A DNA stretch of 64,000 nt from NCBI GenBank assembly GCA_016708905.1, contig JADJEV010000002.1:248001-312000 (forward strand), given 5' to 3'. Below, in pieces: positions 42,794 to 50,899 of this stretch. The notes beneath the pieces were generated by a model. The model was not told where the DNA came from, ran no database searches, and worked only from the letters and a program-made list of their open reading frames with translations. Within the stretch, counting starts at the first letter, position 1. The number at the start of each line of letters is the position of its first letter. The translations under genes were made by a program, and so were the position numbers. This DNA is from Candidatus Methylophosphatis roskildensis. GTDB lineage: Bacteria > Pseudomonadota > Gammaproteobacteria > Burkholderiales > Rhodocyclaceae.

Positions 42794-43183
42794 TCAGATC
42801 GGCTCCATGTGTTTGACGCCGTCGCGGCCGCCGCTGGTGGCCTTGGTGACCAGGGTATGCATGTCCTTGTCGCGGTAGGTAAGCGCGCGCAGCAACATTG
42901 GCAGGTTGATGCCGGTGATGCCCTCGACGCGCCCGGGGCGCAGCAGCTTGACCGCCATGTTGGACGGCGTGGCGCCCCATACGTCGGTAAGGATCAGCAC
43001 GCCGTCGCCGGTATCGACGCGCTCGAGCAGATCCCGCGCCATCGGCAGCAGGTCGAGCGGATCTTCCTGGGAAGCCACGCCCAGTTGCACAAGCTGCGGC
43101 GGGCGCTTGTTCAGCACGTGCACGACGTCATGGAGCAGGGCCTCGCCCAGCGTTCCGTGCGTGATGATGAATATGCCGATCAT
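42794..43183 (-). CDS. PTS EIIA component, mannose/fructose family
   Basis: This 129-residue protein is an EIIA-Man domain. It starts MIGIFIITHGTLGEALLHDV, with the phosphorylated histidine H9. DGVLILTDVWGATPSNMAVKLL is the conserved central block and GINLPMLLRALTYRD is typical. In betaproteobacteria this EIIA is encoded with HPr and enzyme I and has no sugar-specific partners; it probably regulates carbon storage or metabolism. It is the first gene of the unit, and translation of HPr begins two bases after its stop. Confidence 0.93.
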   Translation of the reverse strand: MIGIFIITHGTLGEALLHDVVHVLNKRPPQLVQLGVASQEDPLDLLPMARDLLERVDTGDGVLILTDVWGATPSNMAVKLLRPGRVEGITGINLPMLLRALTYRDKDMHTLVTKATSGGRDGVKHMEPI

Positions 43184-43288
43184 TGGTGCGCCTCGATCTG
43201 CCCGGACCGCCCGACCCGTGCCTCGTCGCGATTGTACCGTAGGGCGCTCACATGACACCGGCTGAGGCAGGGCTGTTGAACGCCGCCG

Positions 43289-44359
43289 TCAATCGATCAC
43301 GCGGTCGATCACGGTGCCGGGTGCGAGCTCGAGCCGCCCGGCCAGGGCGCGGGTGACGACGAGCCGCCCGGCAGCATCGACCCGCAGCGCGTGCTGCACA
43401 CCGAGCTGCCGCGCCAGCCGCCGCCAGTCGGCATCGGCCGCGATGAACAGCGGTTTGCTCGCCGCGTCGGACAGGGCGCCGGCGCGACTGCGCGGCGTGA
43501 CCAGCACGGTGACCGCCTGGGCAGTGTTGGCCGGGCGGCCGCTGCGCGGGTCGAGCAGGTGGCAGAAGCGCGTGCCGTCGAGTTCGAAGTAGCGCTGGTA
43601 GTCGCCCGAGGTGCCGACCGCCTCGCCGTCGAACAGCGGCAGGCTCGCCAGCGCGGTCGGCCCGCGCGGGTGCTGGATGCCGACCCGCCACGGCTGATCG
43701 CCCTTGCTGCCGAGCGCCATGACATTGCCGCCGATGTTGATCAGCGCATTGGCCACCCCACGGTCGCGCAGGATCGCCGCCGCACGGTCGAGCGCGTAGC
43801 CCTTGGCATAGCCGCCGAGATCGATCGCCACTTCGGGTTTCTTGCTGCTCACGCGATTGCCCTCGATGACCAGGTCGGCCATGGTTGGGGCTGCATCGAC
43901 CAGTCCTCTGATCTGCTCCTCTGGCGGCAACTGCGGTGTGAACTCGTCGGAATGAAATCCCCAGAGGGCGATCAGGCGACCGATGGCCGGGTCGAACAAC
44001 TGGTCGCCGCGCGCCGCGATCGCCTGCGCATCCGCCAACAGGTCCGCCAGTTCGGGCGATACCGTGGCGGTCTCACCGCTTGCGATTGCCTCGTTGAGCC
44101 GCGTCAGCTCCGACGGCTGCCAAGCGTGCAGCATGCGGTGCAGGCGGTCGAACTCCTGCAAAACTGCGGCTGCCGCAGCGCGCGCACCGCCTTCGGGCTC
44201 GCCGAACACCAGCACCTCGACGCGAGTGCCGAATACGTAGGATTCCTGCTGGAGCAGCGGCGGCGGCGGAGCGCAGGCAGCCAGCGCGACAAGGAGAAGC
44301 AGCGACAGGTGACGGGCGACGCGTGACCAGAATAGCGCGGAGATTGCGGGGTTCTTCAC
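43289..44359 (-). CDS. apbE: FAD:protein FMN transferase ApbE (lipoprotein)
   Basis: This 356-residue periplasmic enzyme attaches FMN covalently to flavoproteins such as NqrB/C and RnfG. The signal peptide LSLLLLVALAACAPPPP has a lipobox with the lipidated cysteine at about residue 29. Conserved blocks are YVFGTRVEVLVFG, AIDLGGYAKGYALDRAA, NALINIGGNVMALGSK and HLLDPRSGRPA. The metal- and FAD-binding residues in these blocks appear intact. It follows gshB by 24 bases, which hold a short CCCCTCA-type repeat, and may be cotranscribed with it. Confidence 0.94.
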   Translation of the reverse strand: MKNPAISALFWSRVARHLSLLLLVALAACAPPPPLLQQESYVFGTRVEVLVFGEPEGGARAAAAAVLQEFDRLHRMLHAWQPSELTRLNEAIASGETATVSPELADLLADAQAIAARGDQLFDPAIGRLIALWGFHSDEFTPQLPPEEQIRGLVDAAPTMADLVIEGNRVSSKKPEVAIDLGGYAKGYALDRAAAILRDRGVANALINIGGNVMALGSKGDQPWRVGIQHPRGPTALASLPLFDGEAVGTSGDYQRYFELDGTRFCHLLDPRSGRPANTAQAVTVLVTPRSRAGALSDAASKPLFIAADADWRRLARQLGVQHALRVDAAGRLVVTRALAGRLELAPGTVIDRVID

Positions 44360-44383
44360 CCCTCACCCTTCACGCCTCACCCC

Positions 44384-45328
44384 TCACTGCCGTTCAAGCG
44401 CATCAACCAGCTTCGCTGCGACATTGCAGCCGGTCTCGCGGGCAATCTCGACGAAGCAGGTCGGGCTGGTGACATTGATCTCGGTCAGGTAGTCGCCGAT
44501 CACGTCCAGGCCGACGATCATCAGGCCGCGCCCAAACAGGATCGGCGCCAGATATTCGGCGATCTCGCGGTCGCGCGACGAAATCGGCTGCGCCACGCCG
44601 CGCCCGCCGACAGCGAGATTGCCGCGCGTCTCGCCGGCCTTGGGTATGCGCGCCAGGCAGTACGGAATCACCTCGCCGCCGACGATCAGCACGCGCTTGT
44701 CGCCGGCCGCAATCTCCGGGATGAAGCGCTGCGCCATGACGCTGCTAGCGCCGTCGCGGGCCAGGGTTTCGACGATCACGTTGCGGTTCGGATCGTCGCG
44801 GCGCACCCGAAAGATCCGGCTGCCACCCATGCCGTCGAGCGGCTTCAGGATCACGTCGCCGAGTTCATCGATGAAGGCGTCGAGATCACGCGCGTCGCGC
44901 GCCACCAGCGTGGTGGCGATGAGTTGCGGAAACTCGGCGATCGCCACCTTCTCGCTGTGGTCGCGGATCGCCCGCGGGTCGTTCCAGATCGTCGCACCGG
45001 CAGCCTGCGCGCGTTCGAGCAGCCAGGTGGCGGCGACATACTCGAAATCGAACGGCGGATCCTGGCGCATCAGCACGGCGTCGAAAGCGGTCAGCGGCTC
45101 GACGCTCTCGGCCTCGACCCGGTACCAGTCGTGATCGTCGGCTGGCAGCGCCAGGCGCTGGGCGCGTGCGCTCACCGTGGCGTCGCGCAAGGCCAGCGTC
45201 GGGCGCTGGATGGCGAACACCGCATGGCCTCGCGCCGCGGTCTCGCGCATCACGGCGATGCTCGAATCCTTGTAGGCCTTGAGGTGGTCGAGCGGATCGA
45301 CGATGAAGGCGAAACGCATGCCGCTCAT
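44384..45328 (-). CDS. gshB: Glutathione synthetase
   Basis: This 314-residue ATP-grasp enzyme joins gamma-glutamylcysteine and glycine. The N-terminal substrate domain includes FIVDPLDHLKAYKDSSIAVM, then MRQDPPFDFEYVAATWLLER. The ATP-grasp core has LKPLDGMGGSRIFRVRRDD and, toward the end, GLDVIGDYLTEINVTSPTC, with the Mg-binding residues. The start at 45328 (MSGMRFAF) is three codons before the family's usual M-R-F start; either could be used. The partner gshA is not in the window. Confidence 0.95.
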   Translation of the reverse strand: MSGMRFAFIVDPLDHLKAYKDSSIAVMRETAARGHAVFAIQRPTLALRDATVSARAQRLALPADDHDWYRVEAESVEPLTAFDAVLMRQDPPFDFEYVAATWLLERAQAAGATIWNDPRAIRDHSEKVAIAEFPQLIATTLVARDARDLDAFIDELGDVILKPLDGMGGSRIFRVRRDDPNRNVIVETLARDGASSVMAQRFIPEIAAGDKRVLIVGGEVIPYCLARIPKAGETRGNLAVGGRGVAQPISSRDREIAEYLAPILFGRGLMIVGLDVIGDYLTEINVTSPTCFVEIARETGCNVAAKLVDALERQ

Positions 45329-45892
45329 GGCCGCCTCGTGATCGGCGCGGTGCGCCCGGAATTCAGCAATGAGCTAGTCGGCACGGTGGTGCGGTGGGGA
45401 ACCATGGTCGAATCCTTGCAGCATGGATGTTCGAGCAGAAACGCCGCAGTCGAGGCGATCGAGGCTGCGGCGTCAGCATGTGCCGATGATGTTACACCAA
45501 AGTCGGGGCGCGTCCCGGAGCGCAGTGGCGCCGACGCGGTGGACGATTCCGCGACTGCATGTTCCCGTCGCGGCGCGTGCACTGCGCGACCGGCCGGCCG
45601 ATCGGATCCCGCGCGAGCCCCGAGGCAGCATCGCTGCGAGCCGCGCCGGCTGGCGCTCTCCGGCATGGCATGTCTGCAAGCCGCATGGAATGGTGCTCAC
45701 GGCATTGCCATGCCGGAGAACGTCTGTCCATGCGGCTTCTAGGGTAATGCCATGCTCGTATGCCGCGCTGCAAGCAGCCGTTCGGACGGCGCCGCCACCG
45801 GCGAGGATTTCGTCCGCTTCTAGCGCGCCGCGTCCAAGCTGAAATCGCCTACAATGACGTGACCTCCCGCAGATCCTCCGCGCACTCAACCC
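45329..45892. other. Gene-free 564-bp region with CATGCGGCTTCC-type repeats
   Basis: No credible gene was found between gshB and ribE. At 45660-45770 there are several repeat units: gcaagccgcatggaatgg, ggcattgccatgccgg, gtccatgcggcttctagg and taatgccatgc, in opposite orientations that could pair into hairpins. A plausible -10 box tacaat lies at about 45851-45856, upstream of ribE. Possible small frames on either strand are arginine/serine-rich and have no homology that I recognise. Confidence 0.55.
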
Positions 45893-46504
45893 ATGTTCTC
45901 CGGAATCGTTGCCGCCGTCGGCCGCATCACGAAGATTGCGCCGCTCGAAAACGGCTATCGCCTGTCGGTCGATGCCTCGGCGCTCGGTACCGACGACATC
46001 GCGATCGGCGACAGCGTGGCCTGCAGCGGGGTCTGCCTGACGGTGGTCGCCATCGCGGGCGGGCTGCTCGATTTCGATGTCTCGGGCGAGACTCTGTCGT
46101 GCACGGTCGGGCTCGATGCGCCAGGCGAGATCAATCTCGAGAAGGCGCTGCGCCTGGCGGACCGGCTCGGCGGCCATCTGGTCACCGGCCACGTCGATGG
46201 CGTCGGCCAGGTGGTCGAGTTCAAGCAGATCGGCGAGAGCTGGGAACTGGTGGTGCGTGCACCGCGAGATCTGGCCAGGTACATCGCGCGCAAGGGCTCG
46301 ATCACCATCGACGGCGTGAGTCTGACGGTCAATCGTGTGGACAAGTCCGATTTCTCCGTGAACCTGATTCCGCATACCGTCGCGCTAACCACCCTCAAGC
46401 GCCTGACCGCCGGCGCCCGCGTCAACCTGGAAGTCGACCTGATCGCGCGCTATGTCGAACGCATGGTGGAGGGCGGCGTTCCGGCCGGCGCCGAACGTGG
46501 ATGA
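45893..46504 (+). CDS. ribE: Riboflavin synthase (alpha chain)
   Basis: This 203-residue enzyme dismutates two lumazines to riboflavin. It has the expected internal duplication of two lumazine-binding barrels: MFSGIVAAVGRITKI with GDSVACSGVCLTVV, and HLVTGHVDGVGQVVEF with GSITIDGVSLTVN, then FSVNLIPHTVALTTL. It is the first gene of a riboflavin-to-thiamine block (ribE, ribBA, ribH, nusB, thiL, pgpA, pncC). No FMN riboswitch-like sequence was recognised upstream. Confidence 0.96.
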   Translation: MFSGIVAAVGRITKIAPLENGYRLSVDASALGTDDIAIGDSVACSGVCLTVVAIAGGLLDFDVSGETLSCTVGLDAPGEINLEKALRLADRLGGHLVTGHVDGVGQVVEFKQIGESWELVVRAPRDLARYIARKGSITIDGVSLTVNRVDKSDFSVNLIPHTVALTTLKRLTAGARVNLEVDLIARYVERMVEGGVPAGAERG

Positions 46505-46511
46505 TCGGCCG

Positions 46512-47636
46512 ATGAACGATCGCAGCCACAGTGTATTGGCGCCGATCGGCGAAATCATCGCCGAGCTACGCGCTGGCAGGATGGTGATCCTGGTCGACGA
46601 AGAGGATCGCGAGGATGAAGGCGATCTGGTGCTCGCCGCCGAGTTCGTCACGCCGGCGGCGATCAACTTCATGGCGAAGTTCGGGCGCGGATTGATCTGC
46701 CTGACCTTGTCCGAATCGCGCTGCCGCCAGCTCAACCTGCCGCTGATGGTGCGCGACAACCGCACGCCGCACGGCACCGCGTTCACGGTTTCGATCGAAG
46801 CCGCGGAGGGCGTGACCACCGGCATCTCGGCGCAGGATCGTTCGCGCACCGTGCAGGCCGCCGTGGCGCGCAATGCCCGACCGGCCGACATCGTGCAGCC
46901 GGGCCACATCTTTCCGCTGATGGCGCAGCCCGGCGGCGTACTGGTGCGCGCCGGCCATACCGAAGCCGGCTGCGACCTGGCGCAGCTCGCCGGGCTGGAA
47001 CCCGCGGCGGTGATCTGCGAAATCCTCAACGACGACGGCGGCATGGCGCGCCTGCCCGACCTGATCGGGTTCGGCCACCAACACGGGCTGAAAATCGGCG
47101 CCATCGCCGACCTGATCCATCACCGCGCCGGTGCCGAGCAACTGGTCGAATGCATCGTAAGCAAGCCGGTGCTCACCGCGCATGGCGAGTTCATGCTGCA
47201 TGCGTTCGAGGACAAGACCTCGGGCGGCGTGCATCTCGCGCTGGTCAAGGGCGAGATCGTCGGCGACCAGGTGACGCTGGTGCGGGTGCATGAACCGATC
47301 ATGGTGCTGGACTTTCTCGACACCACCAGCGGACGTCATTCGTTCGGCATCGATCAGGCGATGCGCGTGATCGCCCGCGAGGGCAAGGGCGTGATCGTCA
47401 TGCTGCGCCGGCACGCCAGCAACGAGGATGTGCTGGCCGCCCTGGCCGCCGAGGCGGCGAGCGCGAGCGAATCGGCGAAATGGGATCCGCGGACCTACGG
47501 CATCGGCGCGCAGATCCTGCGCGCGCTCGGGGTCGGCAAGATGCGGCTGTTGTCCAATCCACGCAAGTTGCCCTCGATGACCGGCTGGGGCCTCGAAATC
47601 ACCGGCCACCTTTCCACCGACGAAGCGAATCTGTGA
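46512..47636 (+). CDS. ribBA: DHBP synthase fused to a GTP-cyclohydrolase-II-like domain that lacks the zinc cysteines
   Basis: This 374-residue protein has an N-terminal 3,4-dihydroxy-2-butanone-4-phosphate synthase domain (about 1-205). It carries the metal-site stretch LVDEEDREDEGDLVLAAEF, DNRTPHGTAFTVS and RAGHTEAGCDLAQLAG, all intact. The C-terminal half (from about 210) resembles GTP cyclohydrolase II, but the region that should hold the zinc cysteines reads LVRVHEPIMVLDFLDTTSGR without them. GTP hydrolysis is therefore unlikely, and a separate RibA should exist elsewhere. This degenerate RibBA is common in betaproteobacteria. The start at 46512 lies 7 bases after ribE. Confidence 0.92.
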   Translation: MNDRSHSVLAPIGEIIAELRAGRMVILVDEEDREDEGDLVLAAEFVTPAAINFMAKFGRGLICLTLSESRCRQLNLPLMVRDNRTPHGTAFTVSIEAAEGVTTGISAQDRSRTVQAAVARNARPADIVQPGHIFPLMAQPGGVLVRAGHTEAGCDLAQLAGLEPAAVICEILNDDGGMARLPDLIGFGHQHGLKIGAIADLIHHRAGAEQLVECIVSKPVLTAHGEFMLHAFEDKTSGGVHLALVKGEIVGDQVTLVRVHEPIMVLDFLDTTSGRHSFGIDQAMRVIAREGKGVIVMLRRHASNEDVLAALAAEAASASESAKWDPRTYGIGAQILRALGVGKMRLLSNPRKLPSMTGWGLEITGHLSTDEANL

Positions 47637-47637
47637 A

Positions 47638-48120
47638 ATGGCACGCTACGACAACATCGAAGAACTCGAACCCGGCCTCGAAGGCCGTGGCCTGCGCATC
47701 GGCATCGCGATGAGCCGCTTCAACGCCGAAGTCGGCGAGGGTCTGCTGTCCGGCGCGGTCGAGGAGCTGGGACGGCTCGGCGTGCGCGACCAGGACGTGC
47801 TGATCACCAGCGTACCAGGCGCCCTCGAACTGCCGCTGACCCTGCAGACCATGGCGCAAAGCGGCCACTTCGACGCCCTGCTCGCGCTGGGCTGTGTGAT
47901 ACGCGGCGAGACCTATCACTTCGAGATCGTCGCCAATGAATCGGCCCGCGGCATCACCGACGTGCAGTTGCAGACCGGCGTGCCGGTAGCCAATGGCGTG
48001 CTGACCACCGAGGACGACGATCAGGCGCTGTCGCGCATGCTCGAGAAAGGCCGCGATGCGGCACAGGCCGCGGTCGAGATGGCCAACCTGCTCAGACATC
48101 TGGTCGCGCGGCGCACATGA
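47638..48120 (+). CDS. ribH: 6,7-dimethyl-8-ribityllumazine synthase
   Basis: This 160-residue lumazine synthase condenses the DHBP product with the ribityl-pyrimidine. Conserved blocks are IGIAMSRFNAEVGEGLLSGA, TSVPGALELPLTLQ, LGCVIRGETYHFEIVANES with the catalytic histidine, and VPVANGVLTTEDDDQALSR. It begins two bases after ribBA and its stop overlaps nusB by four bases, so ribE-ribBA-ribH-nusB form a tightly packed operon. Confidence 0.96.
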   Translation: MARYDNIEELEPGLEGRGLRIGIAMSRFNAEVGEGLLSGAVEELGRLGVRDQDVLITSVPGALELPLTLQTMAQSGHFDALLALGCVIRGETYHFEIVANESARGITDVQLQTGVPVANGVLTTEDDDQALSRMLEKGRDAAQAAVEMANLLRHLVARRT

Positions 48121-48554
48121 GCAGGTCGGCGCGACGACGCGCGCGCGAGTTCGCCCTGCAGGGCATCTACCAGTGGCTGCTCTCGCACAACAGCGTGTCG
48201 CTGATCGAACAACACATGTCGCAGGTGACCGCCTTCGACAAGGCCGATGGCGAACTGTTTCGCGCGCTGCTGCACGGTGCGATCGCCGATGCCGACGCGC
48301 TGCGCGCGGCGATCGCGCCGCATCTCTCGCGGCCGCTGGCCGAGGTTTCTCCGGTCGAGCACGCGCTGCTGTTGCTGGCTGGGCAGGAACTGAAGTCGCA
48401 TCCCGAAACGCCCTATCGCGTCGTCATGAACGAGGCGATCGAGCTGGCCAAGGAGTATGGTGCGACCGACGGCCACAAGTTCGTCAATGGGGTGGTCGAC
48501 AAACTCGCCGCACGGTTTCGCGAGGTCGAAGTCGCGGCGGCACGCAAGCACTAA
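48117..48554 (+). CDS. nusB: Transcription antitermination factor NusB
   Basis: This 145-residue all-helical RNA-binding protein works with NusE in antitermination of rRNA operons. ARRRAREFALQGIYQWL at the N-terminus is the arginine-rich boxA-contact region. ALLLLAGQELKSHPETPYRVVMNEAIELAKEYGAT and KFVNGVVDKLA are signature blocks. The start overlaps the ribH stop (ATGA). The ribH-nusB-thiL order is conserved across proteobacteria. Confidence 0.95.
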   Translation: MSRSARRRAREFALQGIYQWLLSHNSVSLIEQHMSQVTAFDKADGELFRALLHGAIADADALRAAIAPHLSRPLAEVSPVEHALLLLAGQELKSHPETPYRVVMNEAIELAKEYGATDGHKFVNGVVDKLAARFREVEVAAARKH

Positions 48555-48610
48555 CCAGAACTGATAGTACTGCGGCTACCACCCCTGCCGAGCACCGCTG
48601 ACGACCCGCG

Positions 48611-49576
48611 ATGATCTCCGAATTCGACCTGATCAAACGTCATTTCCAGCGCCCGACGCGGCACACCGAACTCGGTGTCGGTGACGACGCGGCGCTGATC
48701 CGCGCCACGGCTGGCTGCGAACTGGTGGTGTCGACCGATATGCTGATCGGCGGCACCCACTTTCTGGCCGACGACGATCCCGAGTCGCTGGGCTGGAAGG
48801 TGCTGGCGGTCAGTGTTTCCGACCTCGCGGCGATGGGGGCGGTCCCGAAATGGGCGCTGCTGGCGATCGCGCTGCCGCAGCCGCGCGAAGCCTTTGTCGC
48901 GGCGTTCGCTCGCGGGCTGTTCGACTGCGCCGACGCTTTCGGCATCGACCTGGTGGGCGGCGATACGACACGCGGACCGCTCAATTTCTGCGTGACGATT
49001 CTCGGCGAGGTACCGCAGGGCGGCGCGCTGCGCCGCGGCGGGGCGCGGCCCGACGAGGACATCTGGATTTCCGGCCAGCCGGGGCGGGCCGCGCTGGGCC
49101 TGGCGCAGGCGCGGGGTCTCACGGTACTGGCCGACGACGGCCGGGCCGAATGCCTCGCCGCCTTGCGCCGGCCGCAACCGCGGCTGGCGCTCGGCATGGC
49201 GCTGCGCGGCCTTGCCAGCAGCGCGATCGACGTCTCGGATGGGCTGCTGGCCGACCTCGGCCACATCCTCGAACGCTCGGGCGTCGGGGCGATCGTCGAC
49301 ATGACGGCGCTCCCGGCGGACGGCCTTGCTCGCTTTTGCAGCGATGCGGAACTGGTACGCGACAGCCTGCTGGCGGGCGGCGACGACTACGAGCTGATAT
49401 TCACCGCTGCCGCCGAGCGTCGCGCCGAGGTCGATGGGCTGGCGCAGCGTCTGGGGCTGCCGCTGACGCGCATCGGCCGCGTTACCGACGAGCCGGCCGG
49501 CTCGCTCAGCCTGCGCGAGGCCGACAGCAGACTCACCATCCCCGTGCGGCGCGGCTATGATCATTTCGCGTCGTGA
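48611..49576 (+). CDS. thiL: Thiamine-monophosphate kinase
   Basis: This 321-residue kinase makes thiamine pyrophosphate. Seen: FDLIKRHF at the start, GVGDDAALI for metal binding, VVSTDMLIGGTHF, the linker DLAAMGAVPKWALLAIALP, VGGDTTRGPLNFCVTI and IDVSDGLLADLGHI, all expected in ThiL. The last third carries GGDDYELIFTA. It follows nusB by 56 bases in the same direction. Start, length and residues are normal. Confidence 0.95.
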   Translation: MISEFDLIKRHFQRPTRHTELGVGDDAALIRATAGCELVVSTDMLIGGTHFLADDDPESLGWKVLAVSVSDLAAMGAVPKWALLAIALPQPREAFVAAFARGLFDCADAFGIDLVGGDTTRGPLNFCVTILGEVPQGGALRRGGARPDEDIWISGQPGRAALGLAQARGLTVLADDGRAECLAALRRPQPRLALGMALRGLASSAIDVSDGLLADLGHILERSGVGAIVDMTALPADGLARFCSDAELVRDSLLAGGDDYELIFTAAAERRAEVDGLAQRLGLPLTRIGRVTDEPAGSLSLREADSRLTIPVRRGYDHFAS

Positions 49577-49618
49577 GCACGCGACGATGCTGCAACCCGA
49601 TCCTGCTTGCAGTCGATC

Positions 49619-50101
49619 ATGATCCGTCCTGACCTGCGTTTCCTGTTCGCGCACCCGGCGCATTTTCTGGCCTGCGGCTTCGGCAGCGGGCTGTCGCCGT
49701 GGGCGCCGGGCACCGCCGGCACGCTCGCCGCATGGCTGCTCTATCCGCTGATCCGGCCGCAGTTCTCGGACCCGGCCTTTGCGGTGTTCCTGCTGATCGG
49801 ATTCGTGCTCGGCGTTTTTGCCGCGGCGCATACCGGCCGCACGCTCGGCGTGGTCGATCACGGCGCGATCGTCTGGGACGAGATCGTGCCGTTCTGGCTG
49901 GTGCTGTTTCTCACCCCGCCCACCCTGCTCTGGCAGACCGCGGCGTTCCTGCTGTTCCGCATCTTCGACATCGTCAAGCCGCAACCGGCGCGCTGGATCG
50001 ATACCCACGTCAAGACGGGCCTCGGCGTCATGGCCGACGACCTGATCGCCGCCGGCTACACCGTGCTGGTGCTGGCCCTCGCGGCAAGGGTGCTCGTCTG
50101 A
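49619..50101 (+). CDS. pgpA: Phosphatidylglycerophosphatase A
   Basis: This 160-residue inner-membrane phosphatase of phospholipid synthesis has FGSGLSPWAPGTAGTLAAW as the conserved N-terminal block, DHGAIVWDEIVPFWLVLF as the metal-binding core, and FRIFDIVKPQPARWID with DLIAAGY at the end. Three or four hydrophobic helices are visible. The ATG at 49619 is preferred to an upstream TTG. Its TGA shares its last base with the ATG of the next gene. Confidence 0.94.
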   Translation: MIRPDLRFLFAHPAHFLACGFGSGLSPWAPGTAGTLAAWLLYPLIRPQFSDPAFAVFLLIGFVLGVFAAAHTGRTLGVVDHGAIVWDEIVPFWLVLFLTPPTLLWQTAAFLLFRIFDIVKPQPARWIDTHVKTGLGVMADDLIAAGYTVLVLALAARVLV

Positions 50102-50604
50102 TGGATGCCGATCTCGCGCAGCTTTCGGCGCAGGTCGGCGCCTGGCTCAAGGGTCGCGGGCTGCGTCTGGCGAGCGCCGAATCGTGCACCGGCGGCTGGG
50201 TCGCCCAGGTGCTCACGGCCACCGCGGGCAGCAGCGAGTGGTTCGAGCGCGGATTCGTCACCTACTCGAACGAGGCCAAGCAGGAGTCGCTCGGCGTCAG
50301 CGCGCAGACGCTGGCCGCGCAGGGTGCCGTCAGCGAACCTGTGGCGGCGGAGATGGCACTCGGCACGCTGGCGGCCAGTCGCGCCGAGGTGGCGCTGGCG
50401 ATAACCGGTATCGCGGGGCCGGTCGGGGGCTCGCCGGACAAACCTGTCGGCACGGTCTGCTTTGCCTGGGTGGTGCGTGGCGCCCAGCCGGTCACCCGGC
50501 TCGCCCATTTCGACGGCGACCGCGAAGCGGTACGCCGCGCGGCGGTGGTTTTCGCGCTGACGCGCCTGCTCGACTCGACCACGCTGCCCGCGCTCAATCA
50601 GTAA
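50101..50604 (+). CDS. pncC: Nicotinamide-nucleotide amidase (CinA C-terminal domain only)
   Basis: This 167-residue protein corresponds to the stand-alone CinA C-terminal domain that deamidates NMN. Key blocks are LRLASAESCTGGWVAQVLTA with the catalytic serine, FVTYSNEAKQESLGVSAQTL, GAVSEPVAAEMA and ITGIAGPVGGSPDKPVGTV. There is no N-terminal competence-damage domain. It shares one base with the pgpA stop. This pgpA-pncC pairing is common in proteobacteria and ends the riboflavin/thiamine block. Confidence 0.93.
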   Translation: MDADLAQLSAQVGAWLKGRGLRLASAESCTGGWVAQVLTATAGSSEWFERGFVTYSNEAKQESLGVSAQTLAAQGAVSEPVAAEMALGTLAASRAEVALAITGIAGPVGGSPDKPVGTVCFAWVVRGAQPVTRLAHFDGDREAVRRAAVVFALTRLLDSTTLPALNQ

Positions 50605-50899
50605 CGGCTGCAAGTGAGGCAGCCGGCCGCAAGCCGGCATCCATAAGGTTCAACGGCAGAAGCTGCCCCAGTATGCCCTGCTGATGCGGGCTCCGGCAAG
50701 GGGCCACCCCGCTACGATCCGCGTCGCTTCGGCTGGCAGTCCGGTGGACCTATTACCTACGTCCGACGCGCGACTGGCCGTTGGTCCGATTGGTGCGATG
50801 ACCGCGCCGCGCTAGCATACCTATCGTCACCCGACGATCGCCGGTTTCAGCCGATTCACCCGGCTGCCGTGCGGCATTGCCAGCAAGGAGGACTCAACC
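50605..50899. other. Gene-free 295-bp gap between pncC and the metalloprotease gene
   Basis: No supported coding frame was found. The stretch holds a few loose units like the dispersed repeat (gcaagccggcatccataagg, gatgcgggctccggcaag). An aaggagg-like ribosome-binding site (50884-50891) precedes the next start. A promoter for the protease was not obvious. Confidence 0.5.
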
